Assembly: GCF_047948215.1 (NCBI RefSeq)
Contig: NC_134455.1
Location: forward strand, 297,575,647 to 297,639,646
Direction: 5' to 3'
From: Lycorma delicatula
Taxonomy: Eukaryota; Arthropoda; Insecta; Hemiptera; Fulgoridae
DNA length: 64,000 nucleotides
This document shows positions 13,061 to 23,246 of this stretch, piece after piece. A program made the translations under genes and the position numbers. The stretch's first letter is position 1. Every line of letters starts with the position of its first letter. The notes beneath the pieces were generated by a model. The model saw nothing but the letters and a program-made list of their open reading frames with translations. It was not told where the DNA came from and did no database searches.

Positions 13061-13750
13061 AGACCATCAGGGAATTAATAATCTGGAAATAGCTATAAGA
13101 ATAGAAGATGAAGAAAGATAAGCTTTGATTCAGTAAGAAGTATCACATCGATGTAATCTGTCTCTGTTACTTTGTAATTTGTACATGAAGCGGTACAGGA
13201 TTTGAAGGAACAATTTGCTAATAATTATCAAAAGAGAAATAATAAAGTTAGTTAAGATTACTTGATGAAATGGTCTTTTAACAGAAACTAAAATCGAGTT
13301 AGAAAATACTGAATAGCATCGATTTAATGCTAGGAGAGAACTTGAGTCGATAAATAAGTAAGAGTAAAACAAAGTTAATGAAATTTTATAGAAAGAAAGA
13401 TAATGGCAAATTAAATATTAAGGTAGGTAAAGATAATATACAGAAAAATAAGAAGATAATTTACAGAATTTTCTCTTAAGCGAGTAAAGTTATAATGAAT
13501 GAACTAAGTGCACAAGTAAGGTGAACTTTCATGCAGAATTAGAAAGAAATGTTGAAAATATTTGTTTGGGATTTTCGCTTTTTGATAGTGAAATAAGAAA
13601 AATGAGAAAACTAAAGGGAAAAGAATAGAGACCTTTGAAATGCAGTGTTCCTAAAGAATATTGAAAGTTGAGGGGATTGATAAAATTTAAAAAGAAGGCG
13701 TCTTAAAACGAATTGAAAAGCAGGGATATTTGTGTTGCAGTTTTTTTTTT
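13060..13750 (+). mobile_element. Decayed RTE-like LINE C-terminal region
   Basis: A/G-rich plus-strand sequence. Near 13600-13735 it reads KGKRIETFEMQCS, ILKVEGIDKI and EGVLKRIEKQ, which resembles the conserved KRLEAFEMWCWRRMLKI.W.D...NEEVLxR tail of RTE-like LINE proteins, also seen in the copy at 51880-52600. Upstream sequence to about 13060 has the same composition but no clear motif. It lies head to head with the minus-strand LINE fragment at 12610-13060. Confidence 0.4.
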
Positions 13751-13859
13751 GAGGTGAACTAGGACAGTGAGTCATGTATTAAGACATCAAGTTTAGAAAT
13801 ACGTGTATAACACTTATTTAAATAATTAGAAATATTTTCATATAACTTATTTAAAGAAC

Positions 13860-14120
13860 AAGATTGGGCATTGGTGATCAATAAATTGGTCTCCAAGGCC
13901 ACTTGGCCTAACGCACTTGACCTTTGGGATCATATGGAAGCTTCAGTATACGAACAAAAAGTATATGAGAAGAGTTAATTATGAGAATTTACAGTATCGC
14001 TGTGATTAAAATAAATAACCTTGATATAAAATAGAAATACCGATCGAGCACAGCGTTTTGTAAACATTGTCCGAGAGTATTGAACAATTAATGTAATTGT
14101 ATATATGTAATATGTTTTTA
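13860..14120 (+). mobile_element. Possible Tc1/mariner-type transposase C-terminal scrap
   Basis: The plus strand reads INKLVSKATWPNALDLWDHM followed by ASVYE. This resembles the W-P-P-R-S-P-D-L-[NT]-x-L-D-F-F-L-W-G-x-[LM]-K block with the last catalytic Asp, followed by the LVYE segment. Several key residues are changed. Short and degraded, so the call is tentative. Confidence 0.35.
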
Positions 14121-14176
14121 TTTTATTTTAATTTGTGTAATTAACATTGTTTTTAAAATTTTATTTGCATTATTAC

Positions 14177-14375
14177 GGATGAGGATGATATGTATAAATG
14201 TAAATGAAGTGTAGTCTTGTACAGTCTCAGGTCGACCATTCCCGAGATGTGCGGTTAATTGAAACCTAGCCACTAAAGAACACCGGTATTCACGATCTAG
14301 TATTCAAATCCATATAAAAATAACTAACTGTCTTTACTAGGATTTGAACCTTAGAACTCTCGACTTCGAAACTTA
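14177..14375 (-). repeat. SINE-1 copy, tRNA head truncated
   Basis: Minus-strand copy of the family best seen at 15811-16100 and 55175-55473. It retains the body (GTCGACCTGAGACTGTACAA, ACCGGTGTTC) and the B-box part of the head (GGTTCAAATCC), but the sequence diverges at about 14375, before the A box. Confidence 0.85.
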
Positions 14376-14744
14376 ACTTTAATTGTTTTAAGTTGTATTT
14401 ACATCAGCTTTAAATGCTTGGACCCGTTGAAAAAACGTTTTTAGATAAAAAAGACATAAAATTATCAATTTTGACCTGCGATTAGAATATTAAAAACAGC
14501 CTCGCGTTTTACCGTTGGGGGTCAGAAATCCGTTGAAATTTTTTGCTTGTCATAACAAAGCGTTGCCATATCTATTTTTCTTTATTTTCAACATTATAAC
14601 GTTTTATACATCTGAATAAAAGTGTCCCTGAAATTACTTTTATTCGTATAATTCTACTTAGTCTATTTGAAATTCTACTATTGCTATTTCATTATATGAA
14701 ATACCTATACAGAAAAAAGCTGGCAAAGTGGAATCTCTTACTCG

Positions 14745-14825
14745 GGTACGCGTCATACGTACGAACCCGGGACTTCCAGATAAAAGATTGAGACGCTACC
14801 GTTCGCGCCACGAGGCCGGCTAATT
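14745..14825 (-). repeat. SINE-2 copy, tRNA-like head
   Basis: On the minus strand it reads GCCTCGTGGCGCGAACGG (A-box-like), then GTCTCAATCTTTTATCTGGA and GTCCCGGGTTCG (B-box-like). This layout is tRNA-derived and different from SINE-1. It is related to the plus-strand copy at 17472-17560. No cloverleaf can be closed, so it is not a functional tRNA gene. Confidence 0.6.
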
Positions 14826-15810
14826 CCGGAGCTATAATTTAAGAAAATTGTACATATTTCTAGTTAACTCTATATATGAAGTATAGACTTTCAAAAAACT
14901 TTTGAAAAATATTTCAACCGAAGGGAGACACAGCAATAAAAAGCATATAATACAATTTTAAGAGCTTGGATTGATTTTTTGAAAAAACGTTTTTTGATTG
15001 TTTATAACTTACATGCATTATAGGTAACAAATTTGCTTTAATAAAGTTTTCTCTAAAGAAAAATCAAAATTCGTTTTTTCTCGCTATCCCTAACTCCTTA
15101 ATGAATTTAGAAAAAAAGATGATCAATAGAAATATTTGAGCCAAAATTTGAAGAAAGTCGGTTAGGTCATATCTGAGATATAAAGCCAGAAGCAGTGGGA
15201 CACACACTCCATACGTGCGCAAATACATACATAACTTTTTTTTTTGTTCTAAATGAACTTGTTGGACTCAAGATTTGCAAAAATTTGCTGTACTCCAATT
15301 TTGACATGATCACCATACTTTCCACTTTATTATAATTGTTATATATATATTGGCCGGGAAAGTAAAAGTGATTTATTTTATCACCTTTTTACGATAACAA
15401 TAAAACTGTCATGTGATATAAAAGCCACTGAAATAAGAAACTTTATTTACATTTCATATTTCGTCATAAACGTTCGACCGTTTTTAAGAATAATTTAATG
15501 CTTAAATTTTACATTGTCAACAATTATTTGTTTCAATTATTTCTTACGGCTGTCAAATGCGTGCAAACTACCTGACCGGTCAGTTAGAGTTTTTTTTATA
15601 ACCAATTCATATGATGAACAAAGTGATTGTGTTAATTGTAAGGATGAATATCTGCCGAATTTCGGTGCTGTCGTGCAATAATATATTCGACTTAATGAAA
15701 GCAACATAAAACTCTTTTAAAATCCTCATTTTTCTAAAAAGATTAATATATTTTATTTTATTCAAATAAAATGTAGATCCAAAAATTGGATCTTAGCAGT
15801 TCCAATATAG

Positions 15811-16100
15811 CCTCCCTAGTAGGTCTAGTGGTTAACTCGTTATCGTAAATCAGTAGATTTCGAAGTGGAGAGTTCTACGGTTCAGATTCTAGTAAAGGTA
15901 GTTACTTTTATACGGATTTGAATACTAGATCGTGAATACCGGTGTTCTTCGGTGGTTAGGTTTCAATTAACCACACATCTCGGGAATGGTCGACCTGAAA
16001 CTGTACAAGACTACATTTACATTCATACATATCATCCCCATTCATCCTCTGAAGGAAGTTCCGGTGGTTTCGGAGGCTAAACAGGAAAAGAAAGAGTAGA
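15811..16100 (+). repeat. SINE-1 copy, near full length
   Basis: The tRNA-like head has an A box (GTCTAGTGGTTAACTCG) and a degenerate B box (GGTTCAGATTC). The body carries ATACCGGTGTTCTTCGGTGG, CAATTAACCACACATCTCG and CATATCATCCCCATTCATCC, and the A-rich end is AGGAAAAGAAAGAG. At least six further copies in this window share this layout, which defines it as a tRNA-derived SINE transcribed by RNA polymerase III from internal A and B boxes. Confidence 0.9.
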
Positions 16101-16361
16101 TTATAATAATTTATAAAAAATAATTTTTCTTTTTACTTCTTCTAGTTTACTACTCTTGAGAATGAATGTGCTTCATTTTTGAAGTGACTTCTATTTCTCG
16201 TGTTGTCACCTAAAGTTATTTGTTTAAGAATATTTATAGGCATTCATATTTTGTTATTTACGTGAGTCAACAATTGATGTATTCCGATAAAATAATTTGT
16301 TATAGAGCGAGTTTGAATACAAAATGAAGCCACTGATGTGCAGCGAAGTGGGTGGGTGGTA

Positions 16362-16393
16362 GGTTACGTAACCAGCAAGTAGTATTCAGTTTG
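16362..16393 (+). promoter_or_regulatory. Candidate core promoter of the LITAF-domain gene
   Basis: GGTTACGTAACC at 16362-16373 is a perfect 12-bp palindrome that contains the PAR-type bZIP consensus (RTTACGTAAY). TTCAGTTTG follows at 16385-16393 and resembles the arthropod initiator (TCAGT), with a start near 16388. No TATA box is seen. The placement next to an ATG-free stretch ending in a strong splice donor supports a promoter, but this is inference. Confidence 0.35.
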
Positions 16394-16459
16394 TTGTGTA
16401 ACGCAAAATAATTCCTACCAGTTAAGCTATTGTAGTTGTACTTGAACGTTTAGATCTAG
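16388..16459 (+). other. Candidate non-coding first exon, LITAF-domain gene
   Basis: A stretch of about 72 bases from an initiator-like TCAGT to a near-consensus splice donor, CTAG|GTGAGTGAG, with the GT at 16460-16461. It has no ATG, as expected for a 5' UTR exon. The first recognised coding exon begins two bases before its ATG, immediately after an acceptor, so a 5' UTR exon must exist upstream. This is the best candidate I see, about 6.7 kb away. Transcript data would be needed to confirm it. Confidence 0.35.
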
Positions 16460-17471
16460 GTGAGTGAGTTTATCTTCATCATTATATTTTATGCGCAGTT
16501 AATTTATTGTGTTACTTTCTAAATACTGGCTAATTTAATTAACTAATTGTTGTAATTGATAAAATAAACGGAGATATTGAATTTTTTCTATAACAGGCTA
16601 TAATAATTTTACTATAACCGGTATTTTATTGGGAGAAACAGGCTTCCTAAAAAACAGATTATGTAAACTAATTATGAAAACTTTTTATTTTTTGTATAAC
16701 CTATGTATATATATGATGTAACGAGTAAATTCAAAACAATCACAATATAAATCATAATCAGTATCAAGGGGAAAATTACATTAAAATTATTTAATCTAAA
16801 ATGTATTTAATTGAAACCAGAGTACTTTTTGTGAACTTGAAATCAAGGCAATTCACTCGTACTTCTGTACTTTTCTGAAAATAACTTCCGAATAAACAAA
16901 TCGATATTAATGAAATTTTTTAGGATTATTCCTTAAACATTAGAAACGTTTGAAATGTTTGAAAAGAATATTAGCTAAAGCTGGGCAAACTGTAGAACCG
17001 TGGCCAAAATCGTTTCTACTTATTTCTGTTAATATATATATGCACATAATGTTATGTAATATAACAATCGCAATGCAATATATTATATATTATCTTATTA
17101 TTTTATATTTATAATAATTATTATTAATTCTACTATTATTGTAATTATATATTTAAATATTTTATTTTAGTTTATAAATATTATAACAAACTCCTTCCTA
17201 GCAGTAGAACGTAATTATTTATAAAAATAATTTTTTTATTACTATTATTTTTTCCTTTACGTTTAGTTTTTTCCAGAACTATCTTTTCTAATCAGAAATA
17301 AAACAGTAAATATCTGTTAATTAAAATAGTAATACCTTTACATATTTTTAATCTATTAATTATATTTTTAATTTCATTTCTACAGAACAAAAAGCAGAAA
17401 TCTTTGCCAAACTTGTAACTACCGCATTTGGCAAAATTAATTATATTAATTTTTATTTTTATATTATTATG

Positions 17472-17560
17472 TCTATCTCCGTAGAAGCGTGATCGGCGAC
17501 TCTGCCTTTCATCCGTAGGTCCCGGGTTTAAATCCTTGTCAGGCATGTCTTTTTTCATAC
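17472..17560 (+). repeat. SINE-2 copy
   Basis: Contains GCGTGATCGGCGACTCTGCC, CATCCGTAGGTCCCGGG, the B-box-like GGTTTAAATCC, and GTCAGGCATGTC. It is the opposite-strand relative of 14745-14825. The minus-strand frame reading NPGPTDERQSRRSR is only the shadow of this repeat. Confidence 0.6.
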
Positions 17561-18370
17561 GTTACAAAATTCATTATCATCTACCAGTTTATTAGACTTT
17601 ATCACTGTTTTTGATCTATAAATAAATTAATTACATAAGCGATTTAGAAGATATTATATTTCCTACTTATTTTAAATTAAAAGTTGTTAATATAGAGATG
17701 AAAGAAAGTAAATATTCTGTCTTAAAAATACAAAAGATAAGTATTTAGCTTTTAGAAAGATAACTTTTATCTTTCTTATAAAGTCAATAATTTGACTTTT
17801 TATTTTGATTTATTTCATTTTGTTGTGAATTAAATGATTTATTACATTATCTTAGTCGTAATAAGCTTTTCAATTTATTTAATTACTGAAAAAAAAATAA
17901 TCATAAATAAATATTATCTTTCATTTAACTGTGTTTAATACTTCTTAAATTTATGTTGTTGGTCTATAATATAATTTTATAACTCTACTATTTAAAAAAA
18001 AATAATTAGAATTAGATATTGTAAAGATTCCGCGATTTACATGTTTAGCACGTTGAACTTTATTATAGCTACTGTCAGCTGGTTGATTGTTAAATTTTAA
18101 TCACTTATATTTTTAAAAAATGATAATTTCGAAATAATGTTGCACTGTAAGGTACTTTTCCCTTTTATTTGGAATTTTTCAATCGTTTTGTACTATTTGG
18201 TCGCTTTTATTATTATGTTTATAAGTCTTTTTGTCCCTTTTTTTATTCCTCTGACCCCTGGTTGTACCGAAGGGTCGGATATAGATTATTTACATAGCAG
18301 AAGTAAGCTCTCTCTTTCTTTTTCTGTTAATTGAATTTATATATATGATTTAATAACTTTCTATTAAAAG

Positions 18371-18693
18371 CAGAACCACCGGAAGGAACCACCTTAAGGG
18401 TGAAACAGACCACTTAATACTCTCTGGAACCACCGTAAGGAATTACTTGAGAGTATGATATGTATGAATGTAAATGAAGTGTAGTCTTGTACAGACTCAG
18501 GTCGACCATTCCTGAGATATATGGTTAATTGAAACCCAACCCCACCAAAGAACACCGGTATCCATGCTCTAGTATTCATATTCATATAAAATAACTACCT
18601 TTACTAGGATTTGAACCTTGGAAATCTTGACTTCAAAATCAGCTGATTTACGATGACGAGCTCACCACTATACCAAGCTGGTGGGTTAACAGA
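18371..18693 (-). repeat. SINE-1 copy, near full length
   Basis: Minus-strand copy with a complete head. The A box reads TATAGTGGTGAGCTCG and the B box GGTTCAAATCC, preceded by CATCGTAAATCAGCTGATTT. The 3' part contains a duplicated AACCACC...AAGG block (about 18374-18445) not seen in the other copies. Confidence 0.9.
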
Positions 18694-18971
18694 AGTAAGC
18701 TAGTCAAGACAAAGTTAATCCATATTTACGTTGAATTTGTCTGTTTAATCCCTTCTTAAAGTTGTGAGGTGGATTATAGTTGAATTTCATTTACTAATGA
18801 AAACCAGCTACTGGTTGGTTAGTAAATTGTTGTAGAAAGATTTAAAATTATTATTGTTTTAATCAAACAAAATTATTATTGTTTTAATACTGTTGTTAAA
18901 ATTTAAGAAATTTTAAATGTTTAACAATTTGTGTTCAATCTGGAAGCGTGTGTATAATTTCTTCTTTTTAA

Positions 18972-19101
18972 CTAGTTGTCTTATTTAAATTAGTTCTTCT
19001 TCTTGACTGTTACTTTCTTTCTCAATAACACATTGTCTAGTTGTCTTATTTAAATTAGTTCTTCTTCTTGACTGTTACTTTCTTTCTCAATAACACATTG
19101 T
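18972..19101. repeat. Perfect 65-bp tandem duplication
   Basis: 18972-19036 and 19037-19101 are identical over 65 bases (CTAGTTGTCTTATTTAAATT...AACACATTGT). The lack of any difference implies a very recent event or an assembly artefact. It lies in the proposed first intron of the LITAF-domain gene. Confidence 0.95.
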
Positions 19102-19757
19102 CGTTCAATTAATAATGTATTCTTAAAGAGTGAACTTTAGTCTATAATATAATATAAATTTTATTTGAACATTTAGAAAAAAAATGATTGTAAAATATAC
19201 CTACACTTAAATACACTGATATAAACAATAAACTAATAAGACGAAAATAAAGATATAATAATATTGAATATTGTACCCTTACAGATGAATCCGGCACCTC
19301 TATGCTGTGAAAAAATCTGATATTTTTTTCTTTGTACCATTCATGCCATTTTTAGTACAAAATAATGCCATGATGAAATTTTGATTTTTGTATTTATCCA
19401 GTTTCTGCTTATTTGTGTGTAAATTAAATCTTTTCTACAAAAATTGTCAATTTCTTAGAATCCTAAATTAAAAGAATAGCTTTTATATAAATTTCTATAT
19501 GTTGTTTTGGACAGCCAAAAAATTGTACTCCTAAAGAGGATCAATTTTTGGTTAATTCTGAAAATAATATCAATTATATTTACACAACTAAGTTCTTCTA
19601 TGTAAAAATAAAAGGTCTATTATTTTTTTACCATTAATAGTATAACTGCACTAATCCAAAACCACTGAGAAAAATTAGAGTTACATTATTTACGTGCTAA
19701 AGGTTGAAGATTCACCACATGTCAAACTTATCTTAATAATTTTTAAATAATGGTGTA

Positions 19758-21003
19758 CCAGGTGATTCAAAAAGGACTTCAAAACTTTAAAAGCATATAA
19801 AAAATATATTTAGATTACTTAACAGATTTGAAGTCTTACTTTAGCGCAAGAGACTCGCATAGTTCATTAGTACCAAATTCGGCCACCAGGGCTATAATCA
19901 GTGTTGTTTAAAATGCATAAAAAAACATTTCATTTACATTATACATTTACTGGTGCAGAACATGCTCGATGTGTGTTTTGGTTTTACGATCTCAGTCATC
20001 AATTGCAATTTAACGTAATTTTTGTTGGGTGTGGTAGAGAACCTCCTAATAGGCACACAATTTACTCTTGGCACCAAACCTTCGTTGAGATAAGTTGTTC
20101 TTTTAAACATACAAAATCACCAGGATGCTCACCCATTCCTTAAGCTGCTTTGGAACAACTCGGAGAAAGCTTTGCACGTAGTCCGAAGAGATCAACTTGA
20201 CGTGCGTGAGAATGGCATGCTACAAACGATTGTTTGGTAAGTATTATGTAAACGAATACATTTGTAGCCGTAAAAACTAACTACGGTTCAGCACATTAAA
20301 GTTGCTCAGCTGCAGTTTTAGTATGTAAATTATGGATAGTAATGCAGACGATACATTTTTAGACAATATAATTTTTAGTGATTAGTCAACATTTCATATC
20401 GGTGGCAAAGTGAACAACCATAACTGCCAAATATGGGGTACCAAAAACCCTCATGAAACTTTGCAGTACATTCGTGATAGCCCTAAGGTGAATGTTTTTT
20501 TGTATTCTAAGCAGACTGTAAGGCCCGTTCTTCTTTCAGGAGGCAATCGTAAATGGTATAGTTTATCTGCTTCAAAATTTTCTAATTCCTCACATGGTGA
20601 TGACTAAGATGGATGCCATTACTATCAGTAATTTTGGGCACCACTTTACTACCACCTATAAGACTGAGATTTTCTTGATACTCAATTCCCAGGTCGGTGG
20701 ATTGGTCATGGATTTCATTTAAGATCATGTTTATGTACCACCTTTGCTTGCTGATCTTGTTGAGTTAAGACTTCAAATTAACACCACACCTGCAGAGGTA
20801 ACACTCGACATTCAGGAATGAAATCTATCTCAGATGGGATGTATTTTGCATTACAAATGGAAACCATATCAAACCAAAATAAATGTTGGGTGACAAACTT
20901 AATGTTGATGTGTTTTTGTGTTAATTGAGACTCAATCACATCTGCAAGTTAACTCAATAAATTTTTATACACTTTTAAAGATGTGAAGTCTTGAATCACC
21001 TGG
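19758..21003 (+). mobile_element. Tc1/mariner-type element with DUF4817-like transposase
   Basis: A 1,246-bp element flanked by TA (19756-19757 and 21004-21005), with inverted repeats of about 45 bp starting CCAGGTGATTCAA; the right copy lacks a few bases. The plus strand holds a broken transposase. An HTH part (ARCVFWFYDLSHQ, NRHTIYSWHQTFVE) starts near 19910. The first catalytic block survives as FSD*STFHIGGKVNNHN, with the Glu codon now TAG (about 20375-20420). IWGTKNPHETL...RDSPKVNV follows. Around 20690-20740 the sequence jumps from GRWIGHG to DHVYVPPLLADLVELR, so the segment with the last catalytic Asp is deleted. It is a dead element inside the proposed intron 1 of the LITAF-domain gene. 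Confidence 0.88.
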
Positions 21004-23136
21004 TATTGTAATCAGAAACACCAATAATTTTTTATATAAAGCGGTATTTAACTAATTTGATTTCTAAAGTTTTTCTATGAACCAAATGACTAAATTTGAG
21101 ACAAGACAAAAATGATTTTTCTTCTATAACAGTATTTTCTATAATAGAATTTTGTAACATCAGAGTAATTCATTCCTTTCTTTTAATTATCCCTCTCTAT
21201 GTAGAATGTATTCCATTTCTTCTATTTAAGAAAAATTGTTTTCAGTTTCTATGTAGTACAATTTTCCATATAGCCTGATGAACTTTCTGAATCATTAATA
21301 TGATTCATTAGATGAGGACTCATGGCATCTTCAGACAGTTTCTGAATTGTTCTTTCGAATAAGAAATTTTCACCAAACTTATTATTTTATCAGATCAATT
21401 TTTCCTGAACGTGGCTGTGAAAATAAATTTTGTCTACATAAAAAATGTTTTCCCTTAAGGTTTTGAATTTAAGGATAGTACTAGAACTGAACAGTTTGTT
21501 TTCTATTTTAATCCTATCTATTTAAAAAATTTTCTAAGCTGTCTTTTCCTTCTGAAAATAATTTGTCTTCTTTAAATTTCAAAACCAGCTTCTGGATTGT
21601 AAAAAAAAGTCTTCAATGATGTAAATATTGAGAACTAATCATACAACAGGTGACTTGTTTATCTATTTTTTCCCTCAATTCATTCATGAGTGACTTGGTC
21701 TGTTCTATCACAATAGAATTTCCTTTCAATACCTTATGGGTTCATTTTCTTTTTGTATTCAACCTCTGACCAATCTTTGTCAGATTTGTTTCAAAACCAG
21801 TTTATTATCTTTTTCATTATTTAAGTAATCTGCAAAAAACAATTCATTTTTATTCCTGTTCTACTCTTTGTTTTATCTGGCTAAACTCAGTCTTCTACAA
21901 ATATTTTGATTTTATTTCAGCTGGTATATTTAAGGGTGCGCTTGATGGTATCAGTTCATTAAAGTGGCAGAATTTGGTAACTGCACTTTCAGTAGATTTT
22001 ATACAATCTGTGTGGCATAAATTTACACAACTTAAATAAAAAGTTAGCATTTGTGATATTTAAATGTACTTTCAACATGGGCTTTAAGTTTAACTTCAGT
22101 TTTTTGAATCTTGAATCAAAATTAATAATTGAGCAAAGACTGTTGTACTTGATCTCACAAAATATCTCGATTACACGTTGTTATGTGAATTGCCAATAAT
22201 AATTTTGTAAGCTAGTTCCTATGTAACAAGTTTAATTTTGACTCTACTGTCTATCAGCTTGATCAGTATTATATTTTACCTCATATTAGAGGTAATACAA
22301 ACTTCTATTTTATTTAGCTGCAGCATTTTCCCAGGAATTTGTAATGAATAGAAAAATAAAGCACCCATTACCCAAGATTAATACAAACATTATTTTTTCA
22401 AAATCAATAAGGGCATTTATTTCTTTGTATTTATTATTTTTAGAATAAAAATAATAATAGATCACAAATTTTTTTATTGGCAGCTGTTTCAGAATAGATT
22501 ATATTTATTGACACCGGTTCAAAAATTCTTGAGATATTTCCATTTTTTGATTGGTACACTTCTAATTGTTTATTTTCAATAGTACTGCTTCCTATTGGTA
22601 AATATATTTAAATATGAATATTAAAAAAAAAAAATTGAATTTTAATTACAATTCCTTTTCTTTCCTTTGATGATATATTATTTCTTGCCTCCTTTGTGTT
22701 ATAACAGTATGCCATATAGCAAACAAGCTGTTCCTGTACAGTCAGAATATATTTGGTACAAAGAGTTCACTATTCCTTATATAGTAAAATGTGATATTAT
22801 TATTGTGTAACATAAGAATTGGGTTAAGAGTTAAAACTACATACTTAGGTGAGAAATTTTGCTATCCACAGTTATAAAAAACAAAATAAAATGAGCTAAC
22901 CTAGTGTTTTGTTTAAAGTGTTAATATTTTAATTAAGTATTTTAATAAATACTTTTTTAGTATTTTTTTGTGTGGATTTCAGTAATTGCTAACAGTAATT
23001 TTCAATTTTGTACAGAAATAAGATGTCTAAAATCTTTTCTAACTATAAAATTAAAAAATATATATTAAAGTTTATGATAGTGTAAAAATGTCAGTGCATG
23101 TTTTTAAGAGTAATTAAAAGAAAATACTTTTTTCAG

Positions 23137-23246
23137 ATATGTCATCAGAAACAGCTGCCCTAATTTCTTCTGAGAAAACACCATTAATTTCAGCTCCCGA
23201 GGCTATAGAAGGAAGTGCATTACCAAAAAATCATGGTTCTGTTGAA
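23137..23246 (+). CDS. LITAF-domain gene, first coding exon
   Basis: Acceptor TTTTTTCAG ends at 23136. The exon opens with AT and then the ATG at 23139, so only two bases of 5' UTR lie in this exon. It encodes 36 complete codons of the polar N-terminal tail and ends GTTGAA|GTATGTG (phase 0). Reading on past the donor meets stops within about 30 codons, which supports the splice site. Confidence 0.85.

Noticed and set aside
14745..14825. Possible tRNA gene
   Set aside because: A- and B-box-like blocks are present, but no acceptor stem or complete cloverleaf can be formed, and a related repeat copy lies at 17472-17560.
17292..17558. Minus-strand frame containing DLNPGPTDERQSRRSR
   Set aside because: The antisense of a SINE-2 copy; this peptide arises wherever such SINEs are translated.
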